Below the pieces are notes generated by a model that did no database searches, was not told the DNA's origin, and was given only the letters and a program-made list of their open reading frames with translations. Below are positions 15,392-22,870 of a DNA stretch of 50,786 nucleotides, one piece after another. The translations under genes and the position numbers were made by a program. Origin of the DNA: UMGS882 sp045598975 (lineage in GTDB: Bacteria > Bacillota > Clostridia > Oscillospirales > CAG-382); assembly GCA_045598975.1 (NCBI GenBank), contig JAZRVE010000076.1:1-50786 (forward strand), in the 5' to 3' direction. The stretch's first letter is position 1, and each line of letters begins with the position of its first letter.

Positions 15392-16513
15392 ATGAATCGG
15401 TTTCGTTCCGTTTTTGAGTGGCTTTTCTTTCTGCTGCCGCTCTTATTTTTGCTCGGATACCCATCCGTTTACCCGCAGCTAACTTCGGAAGCCTTGAAGC
15501 TCTGCGCGACTTCCGTCATTCCGGCGCTTTTCTTTTACATGGTGCTGACACGCTTTTTTTCGGAATGCGGCATTACGGAACGCATCGGTGCCGTCCTATC
15601 CCCGCTTCTCTCACGCCTGTTTCGTCTGCCGGACGCCTTGTGCGGGAACGTACTGCTCGGCATTCTTGCGGGCTTTCCGAGCGGTGCCGTCAGCATCGGC
15701 TGCGCCTATCGCGACGGGAAGGCATCCCAAGCCTCCTGCGAGCACGCCGTCGCCCTCTGCAACAACTGCTCGCTGTCTTTTATCCTCTCCTTTGCCGGCA
15801 CAACGGTATTTCAGACGCCGAAAGCAGGCTTTGTTCTGCTTGGCGCTCAACTTCTGACGTGTCTTACAAACGCCCGTCTTATCGCGTTTGCCTTTCATCT
15901 GCCGCCTGTCGCACGTTCACCGAAAAGCACACGCGACCGTGCACCTTTCACGATCTCATCGTATGCTTCTTCCCTGCTTCACGCCGTAAGCGAAAGTGCC
16001 AAGGCTCTGCTCACCGTTACGTCCGTCATTGTGTTTTTCTATACGCTCGCCCGTCTTTTGACAGGGAATTTTTCAAACGGGCTTGCCAAAGTCGTATTGA
16101 GCGCACTTTTCGAGATGACCTCCGCCGTCACGCTCTGCCGGCTCTTTCCGTTTCCGTCGGGGCTCGTCATGTGTGCCTTCTGCATGGGGTTTTCGGGTCT
16201 TTCGGTATGGTTTCAGGTGTTTTCCGTCTGCCGCGACTACGGACTTTCCGTAAGACCTTTTCTGTTTTCCCGCATCACCGGCGCCGTTCTCATGCCCTTT
16301 TTTACTATCCTTCTGTGTTTCTTCCTGCCGCGCAGAACTCTGCCCGTCTTTTCCGTCATGACCGAAAAAACCGTCACTTTTCCGCGCGTCACTCTACTAT
16401 ATGCCTTTCTCAGTCTGTTTGTCTTGCTCTTTGCCGCCGTTTGGCGTCACCTCTTGAAGCAAAACCGGATATCTGACGAAAAAATCAGGCAGCACGGGAA
16501 AAAACTCTCGTAA
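15392..16513 (+). CDS. YlbJ-like sporulation integral membrane protein
   Basis: A 373-residue protein with about eight or nine membrane helices, in the family of sporulation protein YlbJ, which carries nucleoside-recognition (Gate) type repeats. Typical segments are LKLCATSVIPALFFYMVLTRFF near the start, the small-residue loop LAGFPSGAVSIG, the HAVALCNNCSLSFILSFAG segment, and a second similar half in the C-terminal region. In B. subtilis ylbJ is sigma-E dependent and needed for heat-resistant spores. The start at 15392 has a GAGG site 8 bases upstream; the in-frame ATG at 15386 is too close to it. Divergent from yqfCD, it makes this a small sporulation locus. Confidence 0.78.
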   Translation: MNRFRSVFEWLFFLLPLLFLLGYPSVYPQLTSEALKLCATSVIPALFFYMVLTRFFSECGITERIGAVLSPLLSRLFRLPDALCGNVLLGILAGFPSGAVSIGCAYRDGKASQASCEHAVALCNNCSLSFILSFAGTTVFQTPKAGFVLLGAQLLTCLTNARLIAFAFHLPPVARSPKSTRDRAPFTISSYASSLLHAVSESAKALLTVTSVIVFFYTLARLLTGNFSNGLAKVVLSALFEMTSAVTLCRLFPFPSGLVMCAFCMGFSGLSVWFQVFSVCRDYGLSVRPFLFSRITGAVLMPFFTILLCFFLPRRTLPVFSVMTEKTVTFPRVTLLYAFLSLFVLLFAAVWRHLLKQNRISDEKIRQHGKKLS

Positions 16514-16518
16514 AATCA

Positions 16519-16547
16519 TTGATTTTTCGGGAAATATGTGTTACACT
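16519..16547 (+). promoter_or_regulatory. promoter for the small Cys protein and following genes
   Basis: TTGATT (16519-16524) and TACACT (16542-16547) are separated by 17 bases, about 35 bases before the start at 16582. It probably drives the genes from the 72-residue protein to asd, whose gaps are short. Confidence 0.65.
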
Positions 16548-16581
16548 ATATAAAGAATTCTTGTGGGAAAGAGGCGTTGTC

Positions 16582-16800
16582 ATGGCAAAAAACAAACTGC
16601 CGGATGATTTACAGCCAAGCTGTGAGCTCTGCGAATATTTTTCCACCCTTTCCGCCAACGGCGAGTCCTTCTGCAAGTATAAAAACCGCTTGAAGATCGT
16701 GTCGCCGTCGGACGTCTGCCGGAATTTTTCCTTTGATATTTTTTCCTATAAGCCGCGTGCGCCTCTGACGCCCAAGGCCTTTGACTTCACCAAGCTGTAA
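16582..16800 (+). CDS. small conserved-looking protein with four cysteines
   Basis: A 72-residue cytoplasmic protein I do not recognise. It has a CELC pair near residue 13, a third Cys in FCKYKN and a fourth in VCRNFSFD, spaced as in small zinc- or Fe-S-binding folds. The C-terminus is basic and proline-rich (YKPRAPLTPKAFDF). The start at 16582 is supported by GAGG 8 bases upstream; a longer frame back to 16519 would cross the promoter. It heads a plus-strand unit. The function is unknown and metal binding is only suggested. Confidence 0.7.
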   Translation: MAKNKLPDDLQPSCELCEYFSTLSANGESFCKYKNRLKIVSPSDVCRNFSFDIFSYKPRAPLTPKAFDFTKL

Positions 16801-16842
16801 TCACGCAGAATACATACATACTACTGTTTACGGAGGTGCGAT

Positions 16843-17730
16843 ATGTCCTTTCCCGGTAAAAATTCGTTCCTTCACCGTGTTGTTTCCGCTTCCTTTCGTA
16901 ACAGGATCCCGTCTGCCGCCGCTGAAACGGCGTATTATCTCGTTTTTGCGTTTTTCCCGCTCATCATGATCGTCTACTCGTCTTTTTCCATTTTTCTCAA
17001 AAGCTTTGACTGGCAGAGCACGCTGTTTTTCGTTCTGCTTCCCAATGAACTGCAATCGCTCGTCGCAGGTTACATCGAGTCGATCTCCCGCTCGGAATAC
17101 TCGCTTTCCTACCTGCTTATCGGTATTCTGCTAACGCTGTACACGCTCTCCAACTTCATGCGCAGTATGAAGCGCACTATACGCCATATCTACGGCTCCG
17201 GTGACTATGCGAGCTTTCTTTCCGAGGTCGGCGTTTCCCTTGTGTTTTCACTGCTCATCATCATCGCTTTCTACGTTACGCTCATCTTACTCATCCTCGG
17301 CGGACAGATCATTTCTCTCATCAATGAGTTTCTTGCCTTTATTCATCTGCCTCCGGATTTCAGAGTGGAGGAACTGACGCGTCTGCTTATCACGGCGGCG
17401 CTTATCTTCTTTATCGTTTCTCTGTTCTATTTCTGGATCCCGAACGTAAAGCAGACCATGTCCGATATTCTCCCGGGTACGATTTTCACCTCTGTCACGT
17501 GGGTGGTCGTTTCGGGTCTGTTCTCGTTCTATATGAATCACTTTGCCAACTACTCGCTGATATACGGCTCCATCGGTGCCTTTATCATGCTGTTATTATG
17601 GATATACGTCGCGTGCCTCTTACTGCTTATCGGAGCGGTCATCAACTCCGTTCTGTATCACAAACGCCATGCGACCGGAAAGGATGATATGCATGCCGGA
17701 TTGCAAAACACAACTGAACACGGCTCTTGA
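16843..17730 (+). CDS. YihY/BrkB-family membrane protein
   Basis: A 295-residue integral membrane protein with six predicted helices, formerly and wrongly called ribonuclease BN. The family signature is clear: AAAETAYYLVFAFFPLIMIVYS at the first helix, YTLSNFMRSMKRTIRHIYG in the cytoplasmic loop, FYFWIPNVKQTMSDILPGTIFT, and YGSIGAFIMLLLWIYVACLLLLIGAVINS at the end. The biochemical role of the family is not settled; transport or lipid-related functions have been proposed. GGAGG lies 6-7 bases upstream. It overlaps the next gene by 38 bases. Confidence 0.92.
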   Translation: MSFPGKNSFLHRVVSASFRNRIPSAAAETAYYLVFAFFPLIMIVYSSFSIFLKSFDWQSTLFFVLLPNELQSLVAGYIESISRSEYSLSYLLIGILLTLYTLSNFMRSMKRTIRHIYGSGDYASFLSEVGVSLVFSLLIIIAFYVTLILLILGGQIISLINEFLAFIHLPPDFRVEELTRLLITAALIFFIVSLFYFWIPNVKQTMSDILPGTIFTSVTWVVVSGLFSFYMNHFANYSLIYGSIGAFIMLLLWIYVACLLLLIGAVINSVLYHKRHATGKDDMHAGLQNTTEHGS

Positions 17731-18229
17731 CGAGCTGTTTACCGCGTTCCCGCCAAAGCCGGGAGTCCTTCTCGTTGTCGGTTGTTCGACAAGCGAGGTC
17801 ATCGGCAAAAAAATCGGCACGGGCGGCAGTCTTGCCGTAGCCGAAGAATTTGTCTCCACCCTGCTTGCCGCAAGCAAAAAATACGGCTTTGTGCTTGCCT
17901 GCCAGTGCTGTGAACACCTCAACCGCGCCCTTGTCGTCGAGCGTGCCGTCGCAGAAGCGGAAAAGCTGCCCGAAGTCACCGTCGTACCGCACGAACACGC
18001 CGGCGGCAGTCTTGCCACCGCCGCTTACCACGCCTTTTCCGACCCCTGCGTCGTTGAGGAAATACACGCCGATTACGGAATGGACATCGGCTCTACCCTT
18101 ATCGGGATGCACTTGAAGCGCGTCGCCGTGCCGGTCCGTCTTTCCGTAAAATTTATCGGCGAAGCCCCCGTCACCTTTGCCCGCACCCGTCCGAAATACA
18201 TCGGCGGTCCGCGTGCACAATATAATTAA
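17693..18229 (+). CDS. ywlG: YwlG-like protein (UPF0340/TIGR01440 family)
   Basis: A 178-residue protein of a conserved Firmicutes family without a proven function. Recognisable segments are VLLVVGCSTSEVIGKKIGTGGS near residue 25, FVLACQCCEHLNRALVVER, VVPHEHAGGSLATAAY, and the C-terminal VRLSVKFIGEAPVTFARTRPKYIGG. The start at 17693 leaves a good GGAAAGG spacing of 9; ATG at 17684 is too near the site. It lies inside the end of the YihY gene and 16 bases before asd. In B. subtilis ywlG sits near glyA and upp instead, so the context gives little help. Confidence 0.88.
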   Translation: MPDCKTQLNTALDELFTAFPPKPGVLLVVGCSTSEVIGKKIGTGGSLAVAEEFVSTLLAASKKYGFVLACQCCEHLNRALVVERAVAEAEKLPEVTVVPHEHAGGSLATAAYHAFSDPCVVEEIHADYGMDIGSTLIGMHLKRVAVPVRLSVKFIGEAPVTFARTRPKYIGGPRAQYN

Positions 18230-18245
18230 AGTTAGGAGAACCACT

Positions 18246-19322
18246 ATGTCAGAGAAACTCAAAGCCGGCATCATCGGCGCTACCGGAATGGTCGGTCAGC
18301 GTCTTATCACCCTTCTTGCCGATCACCCCATGTTTGAAATCGCCGTTCTTGCCGCAAGCGCCCGTTCCGCGGGAAGCACCTATGAGGCAGCCGTCGGCGA
18401 ACGCTGGAAAATGAAGACGCCCATGCCGGAAAAAGTCAAAGGCATGAAGGTTTACGACGCCGCGGACGTCAAAACGGTATCCTCGCTCTGCGATTTTACC
18501 TTCTGCGCCGTCAATATGAAAAAGGACGAGATCCTCGCTTTGGAGGAAGCCTACGCCAAGGCGGAGACTCCCGTTGTTTCCAACAATTCCGCCAACCGTA
18601 AGACGCCGGACGTTCCCATGGTCATTCCCGAGATCAACCCGGATCACATCAAGGTCATCGACACACAGAGAAAGCGTCTCGACACCACGCGCGGCTTTAT
18701 CGCCGTCAAGCCCAACTGCTCCATTCAGAGCTACGTTCCGCTTCTGACGCCGCTTCGCAAGTACGGCATCAAGGAAGTCGTCGTCACCACCTATCAGGCG
18801 ATCTCCGGTGCCGGCAAGACCTTCCGTGAGTGGCCGGAAATGACCGACAACCTCATTCCGTACATCGGTGGCGAAGAAGAAAAGAGTGAAAAAGAACCGC
18901 TCAAAATCTGGGGCACTTTGAAAGACGGCGTCATCGAAAACGCGACTTCTCCGCTCATCACCACACAGTGCCTGCGCGTTCCTGTCACGGACGGACACAC
19001 GGCCGCCGTTTTTGTGCGCTTTGAAAACAAGCCGACAAAAGAACAGATTCTCGCAGACTGGGCGGCATTCGGCAACGATCTGCATCTGCCTTCGTCTCCC
19101 GAACGCTTCTTGCAGTACTTTGAAGAGGACGATCGCCCGCAGGCACGGCTTGACCGCGATCTCGGCGGCGGCATGACGGTTTCCGCGGGACGTCTGCGCG
19201 AAGATACGCTGTTCGACTACAAGTTCGTCGGTCTCTCGCACAACACCTTACGCGGTGCGGCCGGCGGCGGCGTTCTCATCGCCGAGTTCCTTGCCAGCAA
19301 GGGCTACATCACCAAAAAGTAA
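18246..19322 (+). CDS. asd: aspartate-semialdehyde dehydrogenase
   Basis: Reduces aspartyl phosphate with NADPH to aspartate semialdehyde, the branch point to lysine/diaminopimelate, threonine and methionine. The 358-residue protein has the nucleotide-binding GATGMVGQRL (residues 11-20), the active-site Cys in VKPNCSIQSY (about 158) and the catalytic His in VTDGHTAAV. Features such as PEINPDHIKVID and the length place it with the archaeal/fungal-type enzyme rather than the classic proteobacterial one. The AGGAG site gives the start at 18246; an upstream extension to 18177 overlaps ywlG. No other lysine or threonine pathway gene adjoins it. A terminator follows. Confidence 0.95.
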   Translation: MSEKLKAGIIGATGMVGQRLITLLADHPMFEIAVLAASARSAGSTYEAAVGERWKMKTPMPEKVKGMKVYDAADVKTVSSLCDFTFCAVNMKKDEILALEEAYAKAETPVVSNNSANRKTPDVPMVIPEINPDHIKVIDTQRKRLDTTRGFIAVKPNCSIQSYVPLLTPLRKYGIKEVVVTTYQAISGAGKTFREWPEMTDNLIPYIGGEEEKSEKEPLKIWGTLKDGVIENATSPLITTQCLRVPVTDGHTAAVFVRFENKPTKEQILADWAAFGNDLHLPSSPERFLQYFEEDDRPQARLDRDLGGGMTVSAGRLREDTLFDYKFVGLSHNTLRGAAGGGVLIAEFLASKGYITKK

Positions 19323-19330
19323 AATAACAA

Positions 19331-19373
19331 AGCATTGCCGCGCGTGTTATTTTCGTGCGGCAATGCTTTTTTT
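19331..19373 (+). terminator. terminator after asd
   Basis: AGCATTGCCGC and GCGGCAATGCT form an 11-bp stem followed by seven T. It lies directly in front of the MATE gene's ribosome binding site, so it either separates the two genes or attenuates the second. Confidence 0.88.
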
Positions 19374-19386
19374 GAAGGATACGCCT

Positions 19387-20778
19387 ATGGATCGCTCCAA
19401 ATTTTCATACTACTTCGGCGACAAAGCCTTTTATCGGAATGCTCTCGCCGTTGCTGTTCCCATCATGATTCAGAACAGCATCACCACCTTTGTAAGCCTG
19501 CTTGACAACATCATGGTCGGCAGTGTCGGTACCATACCGATGTCGGCGGTCGCCATCGTCAACAAGCTCATTTTTGTCTATAATCTCTGTCTGTTCGGCG
19601 GGTGCGCCGGTATCGGCATCTTCACCGCCCAGTATTTCGGCAAGGGCGATCACGACGGTCTTCGCAAGACCTTTCGCTTAAAGCTCTACACCAATCTCAT
19701 CTTATTTTCCGCGGCGCTTGCCCTGTTTCTCTTTGCCGGAGACGACCTCATCCGTCTGTTTCTCCACGACGATAACGCGCAGTCTGTCGCACAGACGCTC
19801 GGATATGCAAGGCAGTATCTTTCCGTCATGCTCCTCGGGATGCTCCCGCAGGCGATCACGGAATGCTATGCCGGCACGCTTCGCGAGACACAGAACACCA
19901 AGCTTCCCATGTTTGCGGGAACCGTCGCCGTCATCACCAATCTCTGTCTCAATTACGTTCTGATTTTCGGCAATTTCGGTGCCCCTGCGCTCGGCGTTAC
20001 CGGAGCCGCCATCGCCACCGTCATTTCCAAATACGTGGAAATGCTCATTCTGATTCTCTGCGTTCACTCCAACAAACGCTTTGCCTTTCTCAAAGGGGTA
20101 TACGATTCCCCGAAGATCCCGATGTCCCTTGTCAGACGCATCCTGCCCAAAAGTTTTCCGCTTCTCATCAATGAGGGCTTATGGGCGCTCGGCACTGCCG
20201 CTCTGACGTACTGTTATTCCTTACGCGGACTCACCGTCGTTGCCGGTTATAACATTTCCGCTACCATCAGCGACCTGTTCAACGTCGCCTCCCTTGCCCT
20301 CGGCAGTTCCATCGCCATCATCGTCGGCAATAAGCTCGGCAGCGGCGATATGGAAGAAGCCAAACGCACCGATACGCGCCTCATCATATTCTCTCTTATC
20401 GTCAGTTTCTTCCTATGCATTCTTCTGTATTTTACCGCGCCGCTCTTCCCGCTTCTCTACCGCAATACCGACCTTGCCGCCCGCACGCTTGCCGTCTCTC
20501 TGTTACGCATTTACGCCATCTATCTCATTCTCAATTCCATCACCTGCTCCTGCTATTTCACCATCCGTTCCGGCGGCAAGACCTTTATCACCTTTATGTT
20601 CGACAGCGTGTACACGCTCGGTATCGCTTTTTCCGTCACCTTCGTCGTTGCTTATTTCACAACGCTTCCCATCCTGCCGCTGTACGCCATAAGCCTTTTT
20701 ATTGACATTATCAAGTGCATTATGGGGCTTATCATCGTACGAAGCAACAAGTGGATGCGCAACATCGTCTCCGACTGA
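19387..20778 (+). CDS. MATE-family efflux transporter
   Basis: A 463-residue, 12-helix membrane protein of the multidrug and toxic compound extrusion family, which exports cationic or other small molecules using a sodium or proton gradient. Family traits are AVPIMIQNSITTFVSLLDNIMVGSVG in the first helices, FGGCAGIGIFTAQYFGKGD before helix 3, and a second half repeating the pattern (SLALGSSIAIIVGNKLGSGDMEEAKR). The start at 19387 has GAAGGA 7-8 bases upstream, right after the asd terminator. The substrate cannot be predicted. A strong hairpin terminator follows, shared with the convergent ABC operon. Confidence 0.95.
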   Translation: MDRSKFSYYFGDKAFYRNALAVAVPIMIQNSITTFVSLLDNIMVGSVGTIPMSAVAIVNKLIFVYNLCLFGGCAGIGIFTAQYFGKGDHDGLRKTFRLKLYTNLILFSAALALFLFAGDDLIRLFLHDDNAQSVAQTLGYARQYLSVMLLGMLPQAITECYAGTLRETQNTKLPMFAGTVAVITNLCLNYVLIFGNFGAPALGVTGAAIATVISKYVEMLILILCVHSNKRFAFLKGVYDSPKIPMSLVRRILPKSFPLLINEGLWALGTAALTYCYSLRGLTVVAGYNISATISDLFNVASLALGSSIAIIVGNKLGSGDMEEAKRTDTRLIIFSLIVSFFLCILLYFTAPLFPLLYRNTDLAARTLAVSLLRIYAIYLILNSITCSCYFTIRSGGKTFITFMFDSVYTLGIAFSVTFVVAYFTTLPILPLYAISLFIDIIKCIMGLIIVRSNKWMRNIVSD

Positions 20779-20795
20779 ATGATCCGACAGATACA

Positions 20796-20824
20796 AAAAA
20801 GCACGGGTAAAACCCGTGCTTTTT
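20796..20824. terminator. bidirectional terminator between the MATE gene and the carbohydrate ABC operon
   Basis: AAAAAGCACGGGT (20796-20808) pairs perfectly with ACCCGTGCTTTTT (20812-20824) around AAA. The flanking A- and T-runs allow termination in both directions, serving the convergent genes ending at 20778 and 20846. Confidence 0.92.
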
Positions 20825-20845
20825 GTATTTGTTCGATTGCCTTGC

Positions 20846-21856
20846 TTATCCGACGATACCCGAGCGCTCGATGCCTTCCACGAAGGAACGCTGTGCGAAC
20901 AGGAATATGATAAACAACGGAATGATGACAAGCAGACCGCTCGTGTTGGTGATCGCGGAATTCCAAAGCGAGGACGCCGCATAATCGAGTTTCAGCGTGG
21001 GCGGAATCTTGCTCACGATATTGGTGAGAAGCGGCTGCGCGCTCGCCGTAAAGAACGGAGACGCGGTATAGAAGGTATCCGTCCACTGCCACGAGAATGC
21101 AAACATGAAGACCGTCGTCATCATGGAGGTGGAAAGCGGGAGAATGATGCGGAAATAGGTCTCAAACACGCCGGTGCCGTCGATGTAAGCGGCTTCTTCC
21201 AGTTCATCCGGGATACCTTTGTAGAACTGACGGAAAATGAAGATATACAGTCCGTTCTTAAAGGCAAGACCGGTAATGGAAAGAATGTAGACCGGAAATT
21301 CCGTATTCAGAAGACTGATGGTACTGCCGGTAAACAGCTTGATGATACCGAGGATATCAAAGTAACGGAATTTCATGAACATGGCAAGCAGAAGCGTGTC
21401 GTGCGGGATAAGCATGGTGATGATGACCGCACCGAACAGAAGCGTTCTGCCCTTGAATTTGAACTTGGCAAAGCCGTATCCGACGATGGCGCAGATAAGC
21501 GTCTGGAACACACCGCACAGAAGCGAGATACGCGCCGTATTGAACAATGCCGTCCAGTAGTTGTTTTCTTTGATGATGTAAATCCACTGGTCGAGCGAGG
21601 GCGTCCGGGAAATGAGCTTGACGGTCTGGTCGGTAAAGTCGGTCGGGCTCATGAAGGAGGACGCGATCTTGGTGATGAACGGGTACAGAATGATATAGGA
21701 GATACCGATCAGTAAAACGTACCGTAAGATCGCCCATACCAGATTTCCGATAAATCTCCAGGAGAAAACGCGGTTACGCAGACGCTCCGAGCGGCTGACC
21801 TTGCCCTCGAAATCAATTCTCATTTCCTTGCGGGAGAGTTTCTTTTGCTGATTCAT
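20846..21856 (-). CDS. carbohydrate ABC transporter permease, MalG type (pair 2)
   Basis: A 336-residue inner-membrane permease. About 40 basic residues precede the first helix (VLLIGISYIILYPFITKIASS). The cytoplasmic coupling loop that contacts the ATPase is EEAAYIDGTGVFETYFRIILP (EAA motif, residues 219-239), with the usual GTG core and PLS following. Six helices fit the MalG-like family. It is the last gene of the seven-gene operon. The AAAGGAGG site is 9 bases before the start. Its partner is the permease immediately upstream. It is clearly diverged from the other permease pair of the same operon (27979-29797), so the copies are not a recent duplication. Confidence 0.93.
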   Translation of the reverse strand: MNQQKKLSRKEMRIDFEGKVSRSERLRNRVFSWRFIGNLVWAILRYVLLIGISYIILYPFITKIASSFMSPTDFTDQTVKLISRTPSLDQWIYIIKENNYWTALFNTARISLLCGVFQTLICAIVGYGFAKFKFKGRTLLFGAVIITMLIPHDTLLLAMFMKFRYFDILGIIKLFTGSTISLLNTEFPVYILSITGLAFKNGLYIFIFRQFYKGIPDELEEAAYIDGTGVFETYFRIILPLSTSMMTTVFMFAFSWQWTDTFYTASPFFTASAQPLLTNIVSKIPPTLKLDYAASSLWNSAITNTSGLLVIIPLFIIFLFAQRSFVEGIERSGIVG

Positions 21857-21874
21857 ACTGCATTTCCTCCTTTC

Positions 21875-22861
21875 TCAATCTTTACGCTGATAGAACACGA
21901 ATGCCGAGATGATACCCGCCACCGCGCCGATGAGAACCAGAACGATGACGAAATAGATCCACGACATGGCGGAGCTCAGCACACGCGCCGATCGCGTCGT
22001 TCCGGAATAGACCGTCTGTATGTACGACATGACCGCGTTGGACTTTGACGTAAAGGAGTCGATGACGGTGTACACCGTATTGACAAGGATCATCGGGCTT
22101 ATCATGGGGAACGTGATCTTCCAGAAGGTCTCCCAGCCCGTCGCACCGTCCATCTTACAGGATTCGTAGATGGCAGGAGAAATGGATTGCAGACCGGCAA
22201 GGAAAATCAGCAACTGAACGCCCGAGCGGTTGACGATATTGAAGATGTTATTGACGATATCGACAACGTAATCGACAAGCTCTTTACCGATCGCCATGTT
22301 TCCGAGCAGTGCCGTCACGTCAAGAGCATTGACGATCTGTGAGCCGTCCGCCTCCTTCAATGCATCCGACGCACCGGTGTTGATGCCCGCCGAGCTCATG
22401 TAGTTCATGACGGCGTTGGACTGGTCGATCTGGTCGATAAGACCGGTCGTCAGAATAACGGGGATGAAGAAGATGGCACGGAATGCGGCGCGTCCGATCA
22501 TTTTCTGATTCAGCACGATCGCCATGAACAGCGAGAAGATGACGATGGCGGGAACATCAAGCACAAGCTGTTTCAAGCTTGACGTCAGAATCCGCACGTA
22601 GCTGGCATCCGAAAACAGAGCGTTTGCGTAGTTTTTCCAACCGACAAACGTCAGTTCGTAGCCGCCGCCTCCGCCGCCCGCATTCGTCAGGATCTTGATA
22701 TCGCTGAAACTGAACTGGATGGACTGAAACAGCATCGGAATGTACAACAAGACAAATCCAATTAAGAACGGGAGTACAAACAGCCAGCCGGCTCTTGCCT
22801 TTTTGGAATCAAGAGATGCGACTTTCTTTCTTTTGACTGCCATTTTGTTCATTTTCTGCAC
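21875..22861 (-). CDS. sugar ABC transporter permease, MalF/UgpA type (pair 2)
   Basis: A 328-residue permease. The first helix is GWLFVLPFLIGFVLLYIPMLFQSI and the coupling loop is YESCKMDGATGWETFWKITFP. The region between helices 3 and 4 (about residues 150-215) is longer than in most MalF-like proteins and contains an extracytoplasmic stretch with a run of polar residues (MNYMSSAGINTGASDALKEA), which might contact a binding protein. The start is uncertain: GTG at 22861 has a close AAGGA site, and ATG at 22852 is possible. It is separated by 13 bases from its partner and by 9 from the DUF5696-like gene. Confidence 0.9.
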   Translation of the reverse strand: MQKMNKMAVKRKKVASLDSKKARAGWLFVLPFLIGFVLLYIPMLFQSIQFSFSDIKILTNAGGGGGGYELTFVGWKNYANALFSDASYVRILTSSLKQLVLDVPAIVIFSLFMAIVLNQKMIGRAAFRAIFFIPVILTTGLIDQIDQSNAVMNYMSSAGINTGASDALKEADGSQIVNALDVTALLGNMAIGKELVDYVVDIVNNIFNIVNRSGVQLLIFLAGLQSISPAIYESCKMDGATGWETFWKITFPMISPMILVNTVYTVIDSFTSKSNAVMSYIQTVYSGTTRSARVLSSAMSWIYFVIVLVLIGAVAGIISAFVFYQRKD

Positions 22862-22870
22862 TTCCCTTCC

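Noticed and set aside
18249..19241. 330-codon minus-strand frame opposite asd
   Set aside because: It fully overlaps a strongly supported enzyme gene and shows no motif.
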